From NCBI GenBank assembly GCA_937859855.1, contig CALMAR010000330.1:1-12720 (forward strand): DNA of 12,720 nucleotides. Direction: 5' to 3'. Below are positions 5,257-12,258 of the stretch, in pieces; position 1 is the stretch's first letter, and each line of letters starts with the position of its first letter. The DNA is from an uncultured Kineosporia sp. (GTDB lineage: Bacteria > Actinomycetota > Actinomycetes > Actinomycetales > Kineosporiaceae). The translations under genes were made by a program, and so were the position numbers. The notes under the pieces are model-generated. The model made no database searches, was not told the DNA's origin, and saw nothing but the letters and a program-made list of their open reading frames with translations.

Positions 5257-6387
5257 GTGGCAACGACCGTGACACCCCCGCCCTTGACCATCGACGCCAC
5301 GGATGGGCCCGACCAGCCGCCGCGCACGCCCGAGCTGGAGGACCTCTACCGCGGGTTCGCCTCCGAGCGCCTCGTGCCGCTCTGGACCGAGATCGGCGAC
5401 CTGATGCCGCTGGACCCGCAGCCGAAGGCTGTGCCGCACATCTGGCGCTGGCGCGAGGGGCTGCTTCCGTTGGCCCAGCGGGCTGGGGACCTCGTGCCGG
5501 TCGGGCGCGGCGGCGAGCGTCGGGCCATCGCGCTGGCCAACCCGGGCCTCGGCGGCCGACCCTTCGCCAGTCCCACGCTGTGGGCTGCCATCCAGTACCT
5601 GAACCCGCGCGAGGACGCCCCCGTCCACCGGCACACCCAGAACGCCTTCCGGTTCGTGGTCGAGGGTGAAGGGGTCTGGACCGTCGTCGACGGCGACCCG
5701 GTCGGCATGCGCCGCGGTGACTTCCTGCCGCAGGCCGGCTGGCACTGGCACGGCCACCACAACGCCAGCGACCACCCGATGGCCTGGATCGACGGACTGG
5801 ACATCCCCTTCCAGTACTTCGCCGACTCCACCTTCTTCGAGTTCGGCACCCTCGAGGTGCCGACCCGGGCAGCACCGGAGCGCTCGGCGGCCGAACGGCT
5901 CTGGGGCCACCCGGGGCTGCGGCCGCTCACCCACCTGACCCCGACCCCGTCGTCGCCGCTGCTGGCCTACCGGTGGGAGTACACCGACCGGGCGCTGACC
6001 GAGCAGCTGGCCCTGGAGTCCGAGGGTCATGCGGTCACCACCGAGCCGGGTCACGCCGCCGTCCGGTACACCAACCCGACGACCGGAGGGGACGTCCTGC
6101 CCAGCATCCGCACCGAGTTCCACCGCCTGGCGCCGGGCACCCGGACGGCGACACGACGGGAAGTGGGTTCCTCGGTCTTCCAGGTGTTCGAGGGCGAGGG
6201 CGAGATCAGCGTCGGCGACAGCACCTGGTCGGCCGGGCATGGGGACATGTTCGTCGTGCCCTCGTGGCAGCCGCTGTCGATGCAGACCGAGGCCGGTCTG
6301 GACCTGTTCCGGTTCAGCGACACCCCGATCTTCGAGGCCCTGCACCAGGATCGCGTCGAGGTCGGCGGAACGGAGCAGAACGCGTGA
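5257..6387 (+). CDS. genD: Gentisate 1,2-dioxygenase
   Basis: Fe(II) bicupin enzyme that opens gentisate (2,5-dihydroxybenzoate) between C1 and C2 to maleylpyruvate; 376 residues, normal length. Seen: the N-terminal cupin has NPREDAPVHRHTQNAFRF with His124 and His126, and GWHWHGHHN with His165, matching the three iron ligands of known gentisate dioxygenases. The C-terminal cupin (TEFHRLAPGTRTA to GHGDMFVVPSW, 286-337) lacks that His set and is probably structural, as usual. LYRGF near the N-terminus and LDIPFQYFAD (181-190) also fit the family. GTG 5257 is preceded by GAGGAG at 5246-5251. It is first in a four-gene operon divergent from the IclR regulator, and its stop overlaps the next start as GTGA. 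The symbol follows the C. glutamicum gen cluster by function and order. 1-Hydroxy-2-naphthoate dioxygenases are related, but the neighbouring pathway genes favour gentisate. Confidence 0.94.
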   Translation: MATTVTPPPLTIDATDGPDQPPRTPELEDLYRGFASERLVPLWTEIGDLMPLDPQPKAVPHIWRWREGLLPLAQRAGDLVPVGRGGERRAIALANPGLGGRPFASPTLWAAIQYLNPREDAPVHRHTQNAFRFVVEGEGVWTVVDGDPVGMRRGDFLPQAGWHWHGHHNASDHPMAWIDGLDIPFQYFADSTFFEFGTLEVPTRAAPERSAAERLWGHPGLRPLTHLTPTPSSPLLAYRWEYTDRALTEQLALESEGHAVTTEPGHAAVRYTNPTTGGDVLPSIRTEFHRLAPGTRTATRREVGSSVFQVFEGEGEISVGDSTWSAGHGDMFVVPSWQPLSMQTEAGLDLFRFSDTPIFEALHQDRVEVGGTEQNA

Positions 6388-7214
6388 GACTGGCCACCAT
6401 CCGGACCGGCGACGGTACCCGCGCCGTCCGCGTCGAGGGCGACCAGCTCGTCGACCTGCAGTTCGCCGACGTCCGGGAACTCCTGGAACAGCCGGAGTGG
6501 GCGCGGGTGGCGGCAGCAGCCGACGGCGAGCCCCGTCCGCTCGAGGGGGCCGACTTCGCCCCGCTCATCCCGCAGCCGGGCAAGGTCTTCTGCGTCGGCC
6601 TCAACTACCGCAACCACATCCTGGAGATGGGCCGCGACCTGCCGAGCTACCCGACGCTGTTCGCCAAGTTCGCCGACGCCCTGATCGGGGCCCGCGACCC
6701 GATCGCCCTGCCCCCGGAGTCGGACGCCGTCGACTGGGAGGGCGAGCTGACCGTGGTGGTCGGCCGAACGGTGCGACGTGCCGACGACGAGCAGGCCGCG
6801 CAGGCCATCGCCGGGTTCACCGTGATGAACGACGTGACCATGCGGGACTGGCAGTACCGGACGACGGAGTGGTTGCAGGGCAAGACGTTCGAGCGCAGCA
6901 CCCCGGTCGGACCGGTGCTCGTCACGCCCGACGAGCTGCCCGGCGGACATGCGCCGGAGTGCACGCTGACCAGCGTGCTGGACGGCGAGACGATGCAGAA
7001 GGCGGACACCTCCGACCTGGTCTTCGGCCCGGTCGATCTGGTGAAGTACATCTCCTCGCTGATCACGCTGCGGCCGGGCGACGTCATCGCCACCGGCACC
7101 CCAGGCGGCGTGGGCCACGCCCGAAAGCCACCGCGGTACCTGCAGGCCGGGCAGACACTGGTGACCGAGATCTCCGGGATCGGTCGGCTGGAGAACGTGG
7201 TCGAGCCGGCATGA
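6384..7214 (+). CDS. genF: Fumarylpyruvate hydrolase (fumarylacetoacetate hydrolase family)
   Basis: Cleaves fumarylpyruvate to fumarate and pyruvate, the last step of the gentisate route; 276 residues. Seen: FCVGLNYRNHILEMG (69-83) with the catalytic-region His78; the metal-binding acids Glu119 and Glu121 in DWEGELTVVVGR and Asp150 in VMNDVTMRDWQ; and GDVIATGTPGGVGHARKPP (232-250), the diagnostic C-terminal motif. The frame is open well upstream inside the gentisate dioxygenase gene. The start chosen is GTG 6384, which overlaps that gene's TGA (GTGA) and puts VRLATIRTGDG at the N-terminus, where the family begins. The stop overlaps the next ATG. The family also includes acylpyruvases and homoprotocatechuate-pathway hydrolases; the specific call rests on the operon. 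Confidence 0.92.
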   Translation: MRLATIRTGDGTRAVRVEGDQLVDLQFADVRELLEQPEWARVAAAADGEPRPLEGADFAPLIPQPGKVFCVGLNYRNHILEMGRDLPSYPTLFAKFADALIGARDPIALPPESDAVDWEGELTVVVGRTVRRADDEQAAQAIAGFTVMNDVTMRDWQYRTTEWLQGKTFERSTPVGPVLVTPDELPGGHAPECTLTSVLDGETMQKADTSDLVFGPVDLVKYISSLITLRPGDVIATGTPGGVGHARKPPRYLQAGQTLVTEISGIGRLENVVEPA

Positions 7215-7792
7215 GTGCCACGAGCTGGATGCGCGCCGGGGCCGGGGTCTTCTTCAAGACCCTCGACGGCCTCTCGGACGCCGAGCTCGACGCGCCGACC
7301 GACCTGCCCGGTTGGTCGGGGCGGACGTTGCTGGCACACGTGCACTACAACGCCGAGGCGCTTCGGCGCCTGACCACGTGGGCCCGCACCGGCACGCCGA
7401 CGCCGATGTACGCCGACCTTGAGCAGCGCGGTGCGGAGATCGCCTCCGGAGCCGAGCTGCCGGCCCTCGAGCTGCGGTCGCTGGTGCGCTCCTCGCAGGA
7501 GGCGCTGGAGTCCGACCTGGCCGGGCTCGATGACGAGCAGTGGCAGCGCGAGGTCGTCACGATCCAGGGGCGCACCATTCCGGCGACCGATATCCCGTGG
7601 TTGCGGGCGCGGGAGGTCTGCGTGCACGCCGTCGACCTCGGCGCCTCGTTCGACGACCTGCCCGAGGACTTCAACGCCGCCCTGATCGCTGAAGCGGCCG
7701 CCAAGCGGGCGCACGGCGACGAGGCGGCCGCCCTGGCCGCCTGGCTCACCGGACGGGCGGCGCAGGCGCCGTCCCTGGGACCGTGGCTTTAG
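7211..7792 (+). CDS. genM: Mycothiol-dependent maleylpyruvate isomerase (DinB-like)
   Basis: Converts maleylpyruvate to fumarylpyruvate with mycothiol as cofactor; 193 residues. Seen: the four-helix DinB-type domain starting with WMRAGAGVFFKTLDGLSDAELDAPTDLPGWS, then TLLAHVHYNAEALRRL with His43 and REVCVHAVDLG with Glu135 and His139. The His plus E-x3-H set matches the zinc ligands known for the C. glutamicum enzyme (His52, Glu144, His148). The C-terminus ends with DEAAALAAWLTGRA, a family signature. It is shorter than the roughly 240-residue C. glutamicum protein, mainly through a short C-terminal domain. It overlaps the hydrolase gene as ATGA, and its TAG lies inside the AGGAGG of the next gene. 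Gram-negative pathways use an unrelated glutathione enzyme for this step, so the gene itself indicates an actinobacterial host. Confidence 0.92.
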   Translation: MSATSWMRAGAGVFFKTLDGLSDAELDAPTDLPGWSGRTLLAHVHYNAEALRRLTTWARTGTPTPMYADLEQRGAEIASGAELPALELRSLVRSSQEALESDLAGLDDEQWQREVVTIQGRTIPATDIPWLRAREVCVHAVDLGASFDDLPEDFNAALIAEAAAKRAHGDEAAALAAWLTGRAAQAPSLGPWL

Positions 7793-7802
7793 GAGGCATG
7801 GC

Positions 7803-8990
7803 ATGAGCGGTACGAACGATGTCGACGTCGTCGTCGTGGGTGGCGGCATCGGTGGGCTGGGCAACGCGTTCGCGCTCGCGTCGTCCGGGCTGTCGGTGCG
7901 GGTGCTGGAGCGGGCCGCCGAGTTCGCCGAGGTCGGGGCCGGGCTGCAGATGGCGCCGAACGCCACCCGGGTGCTGCGGGAGTGGGGGCTGCTGGAGGAG
8001 GTGATCGACGCCGGGGTGCTGCCGGAGCGGATGGTCTACCGTGACGCCGTCACCGGCGGCGAGCTGACCCACCTCGACCTGGGCGGCCCCTTCGTCGAAC
8101 GCTACGGGGCGCCCTACGTGGTGATCCACCGCAGCGACCTGCTGGACATCCTGGCCCGGGCCTGCCGGCGGATCGGCGTCGACCTGGTGCCGAACTCGGC
8201 GGTGGTCGATGCGCGGACCACGCCGGATGCCGCCGAGGTCTCGCTGGAAAGCGGTGCGACGGTGCGGGCCGACGCAGTGATCGCCGCCGACGGCCTGCGG
8301 TCCACGCTGCGCCGGCACTTCAGCGACGACGAGCCGGTGCCCGCCGGCTACGTGGCCTACCGGGGTGCGTTCGCCGTCGAGGACCTCACGGTCGCCCTCG
8401 ACGAGAGCGCGATGACCGACGTCGTGGTCTACCTCGGCGTCGGGTGCCACCTGGTTCAGTACCCGCTGCGCCGGGGGGAGATGTTCAACACCGTCGCGGT
8501 GTTCCGGTCACCGTCGTTCCACCGGGGCGAGAAGGTCTGGGGCGGGGTCGAGGAGCTGGACGAGGCGTTCGCCGGGTCCTGCCCGGAGGTGCGCCGTGGC
8601 ATCACGTCGCTGTGGCGCGACCGGTGCTGGCCGATGTACGACCGGTTGCCGATCCCCGAGTGGGTCGACGGGCGCCTGGCGCTCACCGGTGACGCCGCCC
8701 ACCCGATGCTGCAGTACCTCGCCCAGGGCGCCTGCCAGGCCCTGGAGGACGCCGCGACCCTCTCCACCGAGGTGACCAAGCAGGCGGCGGCCGGCGCGCC
8801 GGACTGGCCGGCAGCGCTCTCCTCCTACGCCTCGTTGCGCACCGGCCGCACGGCGCGGGTGCAGACGACCGCGCGGTTCTGGGGCGAGCTGTGGCACGTC
8901 GACGGCATGGGCCGCACCCTGCGCAACGAGCTGCTGCTCAACCGCGACATCCAGGACTACCAGTACGTCGACTGGCTCTACGGGCTGTGA
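7803..8990 (+). CDS. genH: 3-Hydroxybenzoate 6-hydroxylase (FAD monooxygenase)
   Basis: Single-component flavoprotein that hydroxylates 3-hydroxybenzoate to gentisate with NADH and O2; 395 residues. Seen: GGGIGG (13-18) of the FAD Rossmann fold, ERAAEFAEVGAGLQMAPNA (36-54), the IAADGLRS motif (160-167) and GDAAHPMLQYLAQGA (296-310). It closely follows the Rhodococcus jostii RHA1 enzyme as I recall it: CHLVQYPLRRGEM carries His216 and Tyr220, and LQYLAQGA carries Gln304, corresponding to active-site His213, Tyr217 and Gln301. WGELWH...RNELL...YVDWLYG at the C-terminus also matches. AGGAGG at 7791-7796 overlaps the previous stop and sits six bases from ATG 7803; an ATG at 7798 is out of frame and too close. 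It is last in the operon, although it catalyses the first step. Salicylate 5- or 1-hydroxylase is a less likely alternative. Confidence 0.93.
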   Translation: MSGTNDVDVVVVGGGIGGLGNAFALASSGLSVRVLERAAEFAEVGAGLQMAPNATRVLREWGLLEEVIDAGVLPERMVYRDAVTGGELTHLDLGGPFVERYGAPYVVIHRSDLLDILARACRRIGVDLVPNSAVVDARTTPDAAEVSLESGATVRADAVIAADGLRSTLRRHFSDDEPVPAGYVAYRGAFAVEDLTVALDESAMTDVVVYLGVGCHLVQYPLRRGEMFNTVAVFRSPSFHRGEKVWGGVEELDEAFAGSCPEVRRGITSLWRDRCWPMYDRLPIPEWVDGRLALTGDAAHPMLQYLAQGACQALEDAATLSTEVTKQAAAGAPDWPAALSSYASLRTGRTARVQTTARFWGELWHVDGMGRTLRNELLLNRDIQDYQYVDWLYGL

Positions 8991-8992
8991 CC

Positions 8993-9016
8993 TGACCCCG
9001 CTCACCTTCGCGGTCA
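8993..9016 (+). terminator. Weak hairpin after the gentisate operon
   Basis: TGACCCCG and CGCGGTCA can pair with one C:C mismatch around an 8-base loop, three bases after the hydroxylase stop. No T-run follows (only TT), so it is at best a weak or Rho-assisted terminator between two convergent genes. I see nothing else in 9017-9137. Confidence 0.25.
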
Positions 9017-9137
9017 TTCGACACTCGCCGGGCCGTCGGGCAGATCGGGGACGACGCGGCCGAGGTGGCGGGTCGATGGCCTCGGCGCGGGCACGCCCTG
9101 GACGACCGAGCTGTCCTCGTCTGCCGGGAGAGTGTCG

Positions 9138-9965
9138 CTACCGGACGCCGGGCTGCGTCCAGCCGATGTCACAGACGACAGCCATGTGGTCGGATGGGTC
9201 GAGTCCCTGGACCGGGTATCCGGCCAACAGGGCTGACTGCCCCGTCAGCTCCTGCTCACGGCGGCCGGGTCGCACGAAGATGTGGTCGATACGCTGGTCG
9301 ATCAGTTCCGGCACCGTGACGGATGCATATGGATGCGCCGAACTGAGCGTCACGGCGTCCGGATCGCCGTGGGCCGCTACCCAGGCGTCGGTCATGGCAT
9401 CGCGGAGCGGGCGCAGCACCGGGCTGTCGGGAGCCGCATTCAGGTCACCGGCGACCACCACAGGCAGTGCGCCGTCCAATGTCGGATCCATCGCCATCCC
9501 GGTAAGCGTCTCCGCTTGAAGCAGCCGGTCCCGCTGATATTCGGACTCCCACTCCAAGCACGCGGCAATCACATGCAGCTCGCCCGCCGGGTGATCGACG
9601 GTGGTTCTGAGCCAGACGTTGGGCACCTTCCGCGATGGCGCTGGCATTTCCAGCGGCTCGACGAGCAGGAACGGCCATCGGCTCAACACCGCCACCCCCA
9701 TGTCCACGCCCTTCTGATCGTCATTCTCGGGCGGGTCCGGAAGGGGAGGCAGCGCCGGGGTTGCGAATGCCGCGTGCATTCCCAGCTGCTCGGCGAACTC
9801 GTGCGCCTGGCTCGTGCCGTCCCGGCCCCATACCTCCTGCAGAACAGTGATATCCGGGTCGGCTTCGCGTAGCGCCTGAACGATGACGGGCTGACGGTCG
9901 CGCCATTGCGGCCCGAAGCGCCACCAGAGGTTCCACGTCATGATTCTCAGTGATCGATCCGGCAT
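9138..9965 (-). CDS. Endonuclease/exonuclease/phosphatase-family protein
   Basis: Metal-dependent phosphodiesterase/nuclease fold (DNase I/exonuclease III superfamily), 275 residues from ATG 9965. Seen in order: IMTWNLWW with Asn12; ITVLQEVW with Glu44, the metal ligand; VVAGDLNAAPDS with Asp174 and Asn176; RIDHIFVR with Asp227 and His228; and DPSDHMAVVCDI with Asp259 and the catalytic-type His260. Odd: the beta-strand that usually ends in THL reads AACLEW (134-139), with Cys136 in place of His. There is no signal peptide, so it is probably cytoplasmic. The frame is open to a GTG at 10043, but the extra 26 residues look non-conserved, and MPDRSLRIMTWN is where such proteins start; the ribosome site is weak (TAGGGT). 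The substrate, whether DNA, RNA, a lipid head group or a small phosphate ester, cannot be told. No functional link to the catabolic genes is apparent. Confidence 0.87.
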   Translation of the reverse strand: MPDRSLRIMTWNLWWRFGPQWRDRQPVIVQALREADPDITVLQEVWGRDGTSQAHEFAEQLGMHAAFATPALPPLPDPPENDDQKGVDMGVAVLSRWPFLLVEPLEMPAPSRKVPNVWLRTTVDHPAGELHVIAACLEWESEYQRDRLLQAETLTGMAMDPTLDGALPVVVAGDLNAAPDSPVLRPLRDAMTDAWVAAHGDPDAVTLSSAHPYASVTVPELIDQRIDHIFVRPGRREQELTGQSALLAGYPVQGLDPSDHMAVVCDIGWTQPGVR

Positions 9966-10070
9966 GCGTCGTGACCCTACCGTCGGCGCCACCGAAGTGC
10001 CCGCGGGTATTGGCATGAGGACGGGCACGGGCCTTATCGACACAGACGATCAGCTTGGAACGAACTCTGG

Positions 10071-11519
10071 CTAAGGAGTACGCAGTTGAGGCATCACCCG
10101 ATCGCCGCTCAGTGGCGCCAGCACCGGCCGGGTGGAGAGCAAACGATGGTCCGCGTCGAGAAACCGGACGGTCCGCACGTCGTGCCCAGGGGTCACTGCC
10201 ATCGCATGGTCCGCGGTGGACGACGTCACCTGGCCGTCGGCGTGTACCCATTCAAGCGTCTTGGTGCCGGCTGGGCCGACCGCTGCGCACCATTCGGGCC
10301 GATCGCCGAACTCGGCGGGTGTCGAGCGCCAGGCGAAGGCGATATCGCTCGCCGCCCCTGCCGGCAGCAGGGTGGCTGTGTCGAAACCGCTGGTGTCTGA
10401 GCTGATCAGCGACCCGCCGGCGATGATTCGGGCGCCGCTGGGCAGCGTCACCATGCCGACGATCGGTCGCGGGGATTGGCCTGCATCAGCCGCAGCCAGC
10501 AGGTCGAACCGGCCCGCTGCGGGTGCTTGACGGGCAGCCGTTCGGGCCTGATCGGCGAGCATGCTGAGCAAGGTGGTACGCACCGCGGGGCCACCTCGAA
10601 GGGGCGTCCACCGGCTGCGTCGTTCGGTGGCCTTGTCGCCGTCGAGGTATCCCGTCGCGGTGATAGGGCCACCTTGGGCGTGCCCGTTCACCAGCAGGGT
10701 GAATACGCCGGACCCGTCGATCTCGGCGGTGTAGACACCGTCCTGACCCGCCGGGACGGAGCGGGTGTCCGGCGTGATGGTCGCGTCGGCGTTGATCCTC
10801 GGGATTCCCGCCAGCCGGACATCGACAGGCCGAGAACCCACCACGATCGCGACGGAGCCTGTGATCCCCGTGCCCCGCGGCAGGTACGAGGGGGCGAAGA
10901 CCTCAGAGTTCGTCTGTTCCGGTTGCCCGCTGGACCCCTTGGTCATTGCCGATGCCGCGGCGCCTACCCGAGCGAGATACCAGATCTGCTGCGAGTCGGC
11001 CAGCGGCCCCCAATGCCAATCACCCTCGACAAGCGCTACCCGGTAGGGGCCGACATCGCCCGCGTACAGCACGTGCACACCGTGCGCGCCAGGCGGCGTC
11101 CACAGCTCACCGTCCCCTTCGTGGTCCGGCTTCTCGGCGGCGACTCGGTCGCGGAACGCGTTGAGCCACGCCGGGTCAGCGGCGAGACTGCCGCGAGTCG
11201 GCTCGCCGTACAGCCTCGAGTGCCGGCCGGACGACGGCATCGTCACCGTGGGCGCGAAGGAGGGGTACGGGACCACGCCGGTCATCACCCCGGCACCGGC
11301 CGCCAGTACCCCGGCGGTGACCGCGACAACCCCGCCGGCACGGCGGACCCGCCGGCGGCGGCGTATCTGCCGCATCCTCGCGGTGAGTCGCTGCCAGTCC
11401 GGCATGGTGTGCGGGCCGGCATCCGGATTCGCCTCGACCTCATCGAGCAGCTCGCGCAGTTCGGTCATCAGCGGCTCACCCGAAGGCTCCCGCCGGTTCA
11501 GGCTCGGATCAAGGCTCAT
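10071..11519 (-). CDS. Single-pass membrane protein, probable partner/anti-sigma of the adjacent ECF sigma factor
   Basis: Unrecognised protein of 482 residues. Seen: a cytoplasmic N-terminus of about 60 residues (MTELRELLDEVEANPDAGP, then TMPDWQRLTARMRQIRRRRRVRR), one hydrophobic segment at about 61-83 (AGGVVAVTAGVLAAGAGVMTG) behind a strongly basic stop, and about 400 residues that would lie outside the membrane. The outer part is rich in beta-type Gly/Thr/Val stretches with no motif I can name. ATG 11519 overlaps the sigma-factor stop as ATGA and has GAGGAGG just upstream inside the sigma gene, so the two are coupled. Gene order, topology and coupling are those of sigma/anti-sigma pairs, but no zinc-binding HxxxCxxC motif is visible in the cytoplasmic part. 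The role is therefore inferred. Large extracytoplasmic domains of this kind in actinobacteria may act as sensors. Confidence 0.75.
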   Translation of the reverse strand: MSLDPSLNRREPSGEPLMTELRELLDEVEANPDAGPHTMPDWQRLTARMRQIRRRRRVRRAGGVVAVTAGVLAAGAGVMTGVVPYPSFAPTVTMPSSGRHSRLYGEPTRGSLAADPAWLNAFRDRVAAEKPDHEGDGELWTPPGAHGVHVLYAGDVGPYRVALVEGDWHWGPLADSQQIWYLARVGAAASAMTKGSSGQPEQTNSEVFAPSYLPRGTGITGSVAIVVGSRPVDVRLAGIPRINADATITPDTRSVPAGQDGVYTAEIDGSGVFTLLVNGHAQGGPITATGYLDGDKATERRSRWTPLRGGPAVRTTLLSMLADQARTAARQAPAAGRFDLLAAADAGQSPRPIVGMVTLPSGARIIAGGSLISSDTSGFDTATLLPAGAASDIAFAWRSTPAEFGDRPEWCAAVGPAGTKTLEWVHADGQVTSSTADHAMAVTPGHDVRTVRFLDADHRLLSTRPVLAPLSGDRVMPQLRTP

Positions 11520-12079
11520 CGGACCTCCTCGTGCAGTTGCCCGGCGATCCGGGCCCTTCCCGCAAGGTCACGGACCTGCGGATGTGCGCGCAGCTTCACC
11601 ATCGCCTTGGACAGCTGGGACTTCACCGCACCGGCTGAGATGCCGAGCACGCGGGCGGTGTCGGCCTCAGACCGGTCCTCCCACACCCGCAGGACCACGA
11701 CGGCACGCTGACGGGGCGGCAGGTCTGCCATCGCCTGCCACAACCCCGACCGCAAAGCGTGACTGTCCGCATGGTCACTGCCTGCTGCTGCAGCAAAGGC
11801 GTCCTCGAGCCGGGTCTCACTCGGCCGCCCACGGCGGCGACGTGACGCCGCCTGATGCGCGATCGCCGTCCGTACGTACGCCTCAGGCGAATCACCAGTG
11901 ATCCGGTCCCACCGCCGCCAGCACCGCTCCAGTGCCGCCTGAACGACATCCTCCGCCGCGTACGTCTCGCCGGTCAGCAGATAGGCGTAACGGTTCAGCG
12001 CCTGCCAACGGGTCGCCACGAACAACCGGAAATCCACATCCGGCGACTGACCACGGGAATCCGGGCCGAGCTCGTCCAT
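11516..12079 (-). CDS. ECF sigma factor, SigE-like actinobacterial family
   Basis: RNA polymerase sigma-70 family protein of the extracytoplasmic-function class, 187 residues. Seen: region 2 at about residues 15-80, with FRLFVATRWQALNRYAYLLTG (17-37) and the core-binding AEDVVQAALERCWRRWDRI (42-60), followed by AYVRTAIAHQAASRRRR; region 4 at about 113-165, with LPPRQRAVVVLRVWED and the helix-turn-helix EADTARVLGISAGAVKSQLSKAM. YLLTG...AEDVVQ...PPRQRAVVVLR...AVKSQLSKA is the pattern of SigE/SACE-type actinomycete sigma factors. ATG 12079 is preceded by a perfect AGGAGG nine bases upstream; a longer frame back to 12115 has no support. It is coupled to the downstream membrane protein, its probable controller. 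An ECF-type promoter in front suggests autoregulation. Confidence 0.93.
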   Translation of the reverse strand: MDELGPDSRGQSPDVDFRLFVATRWQALNRYAYLLTGETYAAEDVVQAALERCWRRWDRITGDSPEAYVRTAIAHQAASRRRRGRPSETRLEDAFAAAAGSDHADSHALRSGLWQAMADLPPRQRAVVVLRVWEDRSEADTARVLGISAGAVKSQLSKAMVKLRAHPQVRDLAGRARIAGQLHEEVR

Positions 12080-12088
12080 GGACGTCAA

Positions 12089-12094
12089 CCTCCT
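12089..12094 (-). promoter_or_regulatory. Strong ribosome binding site fixing the sigma-factor start
   Basis: AGGAGG on the minus strand, nine bases before ATG 12079. It excludes the longer frame that begins at 12115. Confidence 0.75.
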
Positions 12095-12116
12095 AGCCCG
12101 TGCCGTCCTGACCACC

Positions 12117-12146
12117 TAGACGTCGCCGAAGGTGCCGAAGGTTTCC
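12117..12146 (-). promoter_or_regulatory. ECF-type promoter in front of the sigma-factor gene
   Basis: On the minus strand, GGAAACC (12140-12146) and CGTCTA (12117-12122) are separated by 17 bases, the classic GGAAC-N-CGTC architecture of ECF sigma factors. The spacer contains a tandem CTTCGGC-like repeat. Position suggests the sigma factor transcribes its own gene. Apart from this promoter I see nothing in 12080-12258; short open frames there overlap the promoter and are not credible genes. Confidence 0.6.
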
Positions 12147-12258
12147 TCTGTGATGCAATCGCTGCAGCAGACTCCGGCCGCCCTGCTCGGTCTCGCGCGC
12201 CGCACGGACCTGGGCGGCCCCCTCGGCGGGACGGGCTGCGCGGCGCGGCCCTTGATGT

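Noticed and set aside
4442..5875. A 477-residue minus-strand frame containing the second IclR gene
   Set aside because: Only residues from GTG 5185 onward look like a protein. The upstream 230 codons are Arg/Gly/Pro-rich and antisense to the gentisate dioxygenase.
5973..7214. A 413-residue frame ending with the fumarylpyruvate hydrolase
   Set aside because: The first 137 codons lie inside the gentisate dioxygenase in another frame. GTG 6384 gives the normal family N-terminus.
6029..7792. A 587-residue plus-strand frame ending with the isomerase
   Set aside because: The first 394 codons are an Arg-rich shadow of the dioxygenase and hydrolase genes. The isomerase starts at ATG 7211, overlapping the previous stop.
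9966..10070. Possible promoter for the EEP-family gene (TTCCAA and GATAAG on the minus strand)
   Set aside because: Weak matches with a 16-base spacer and no supporting features; not strong enough to report as a site.
10086..10400. Plus-strand open frames opposite the membrane-protein gene
   Set aside because: They have poor composition, no ribosome site and no recognisable motif. The minus-strand frame spans the whole interval and is coupled to the sigma factor.
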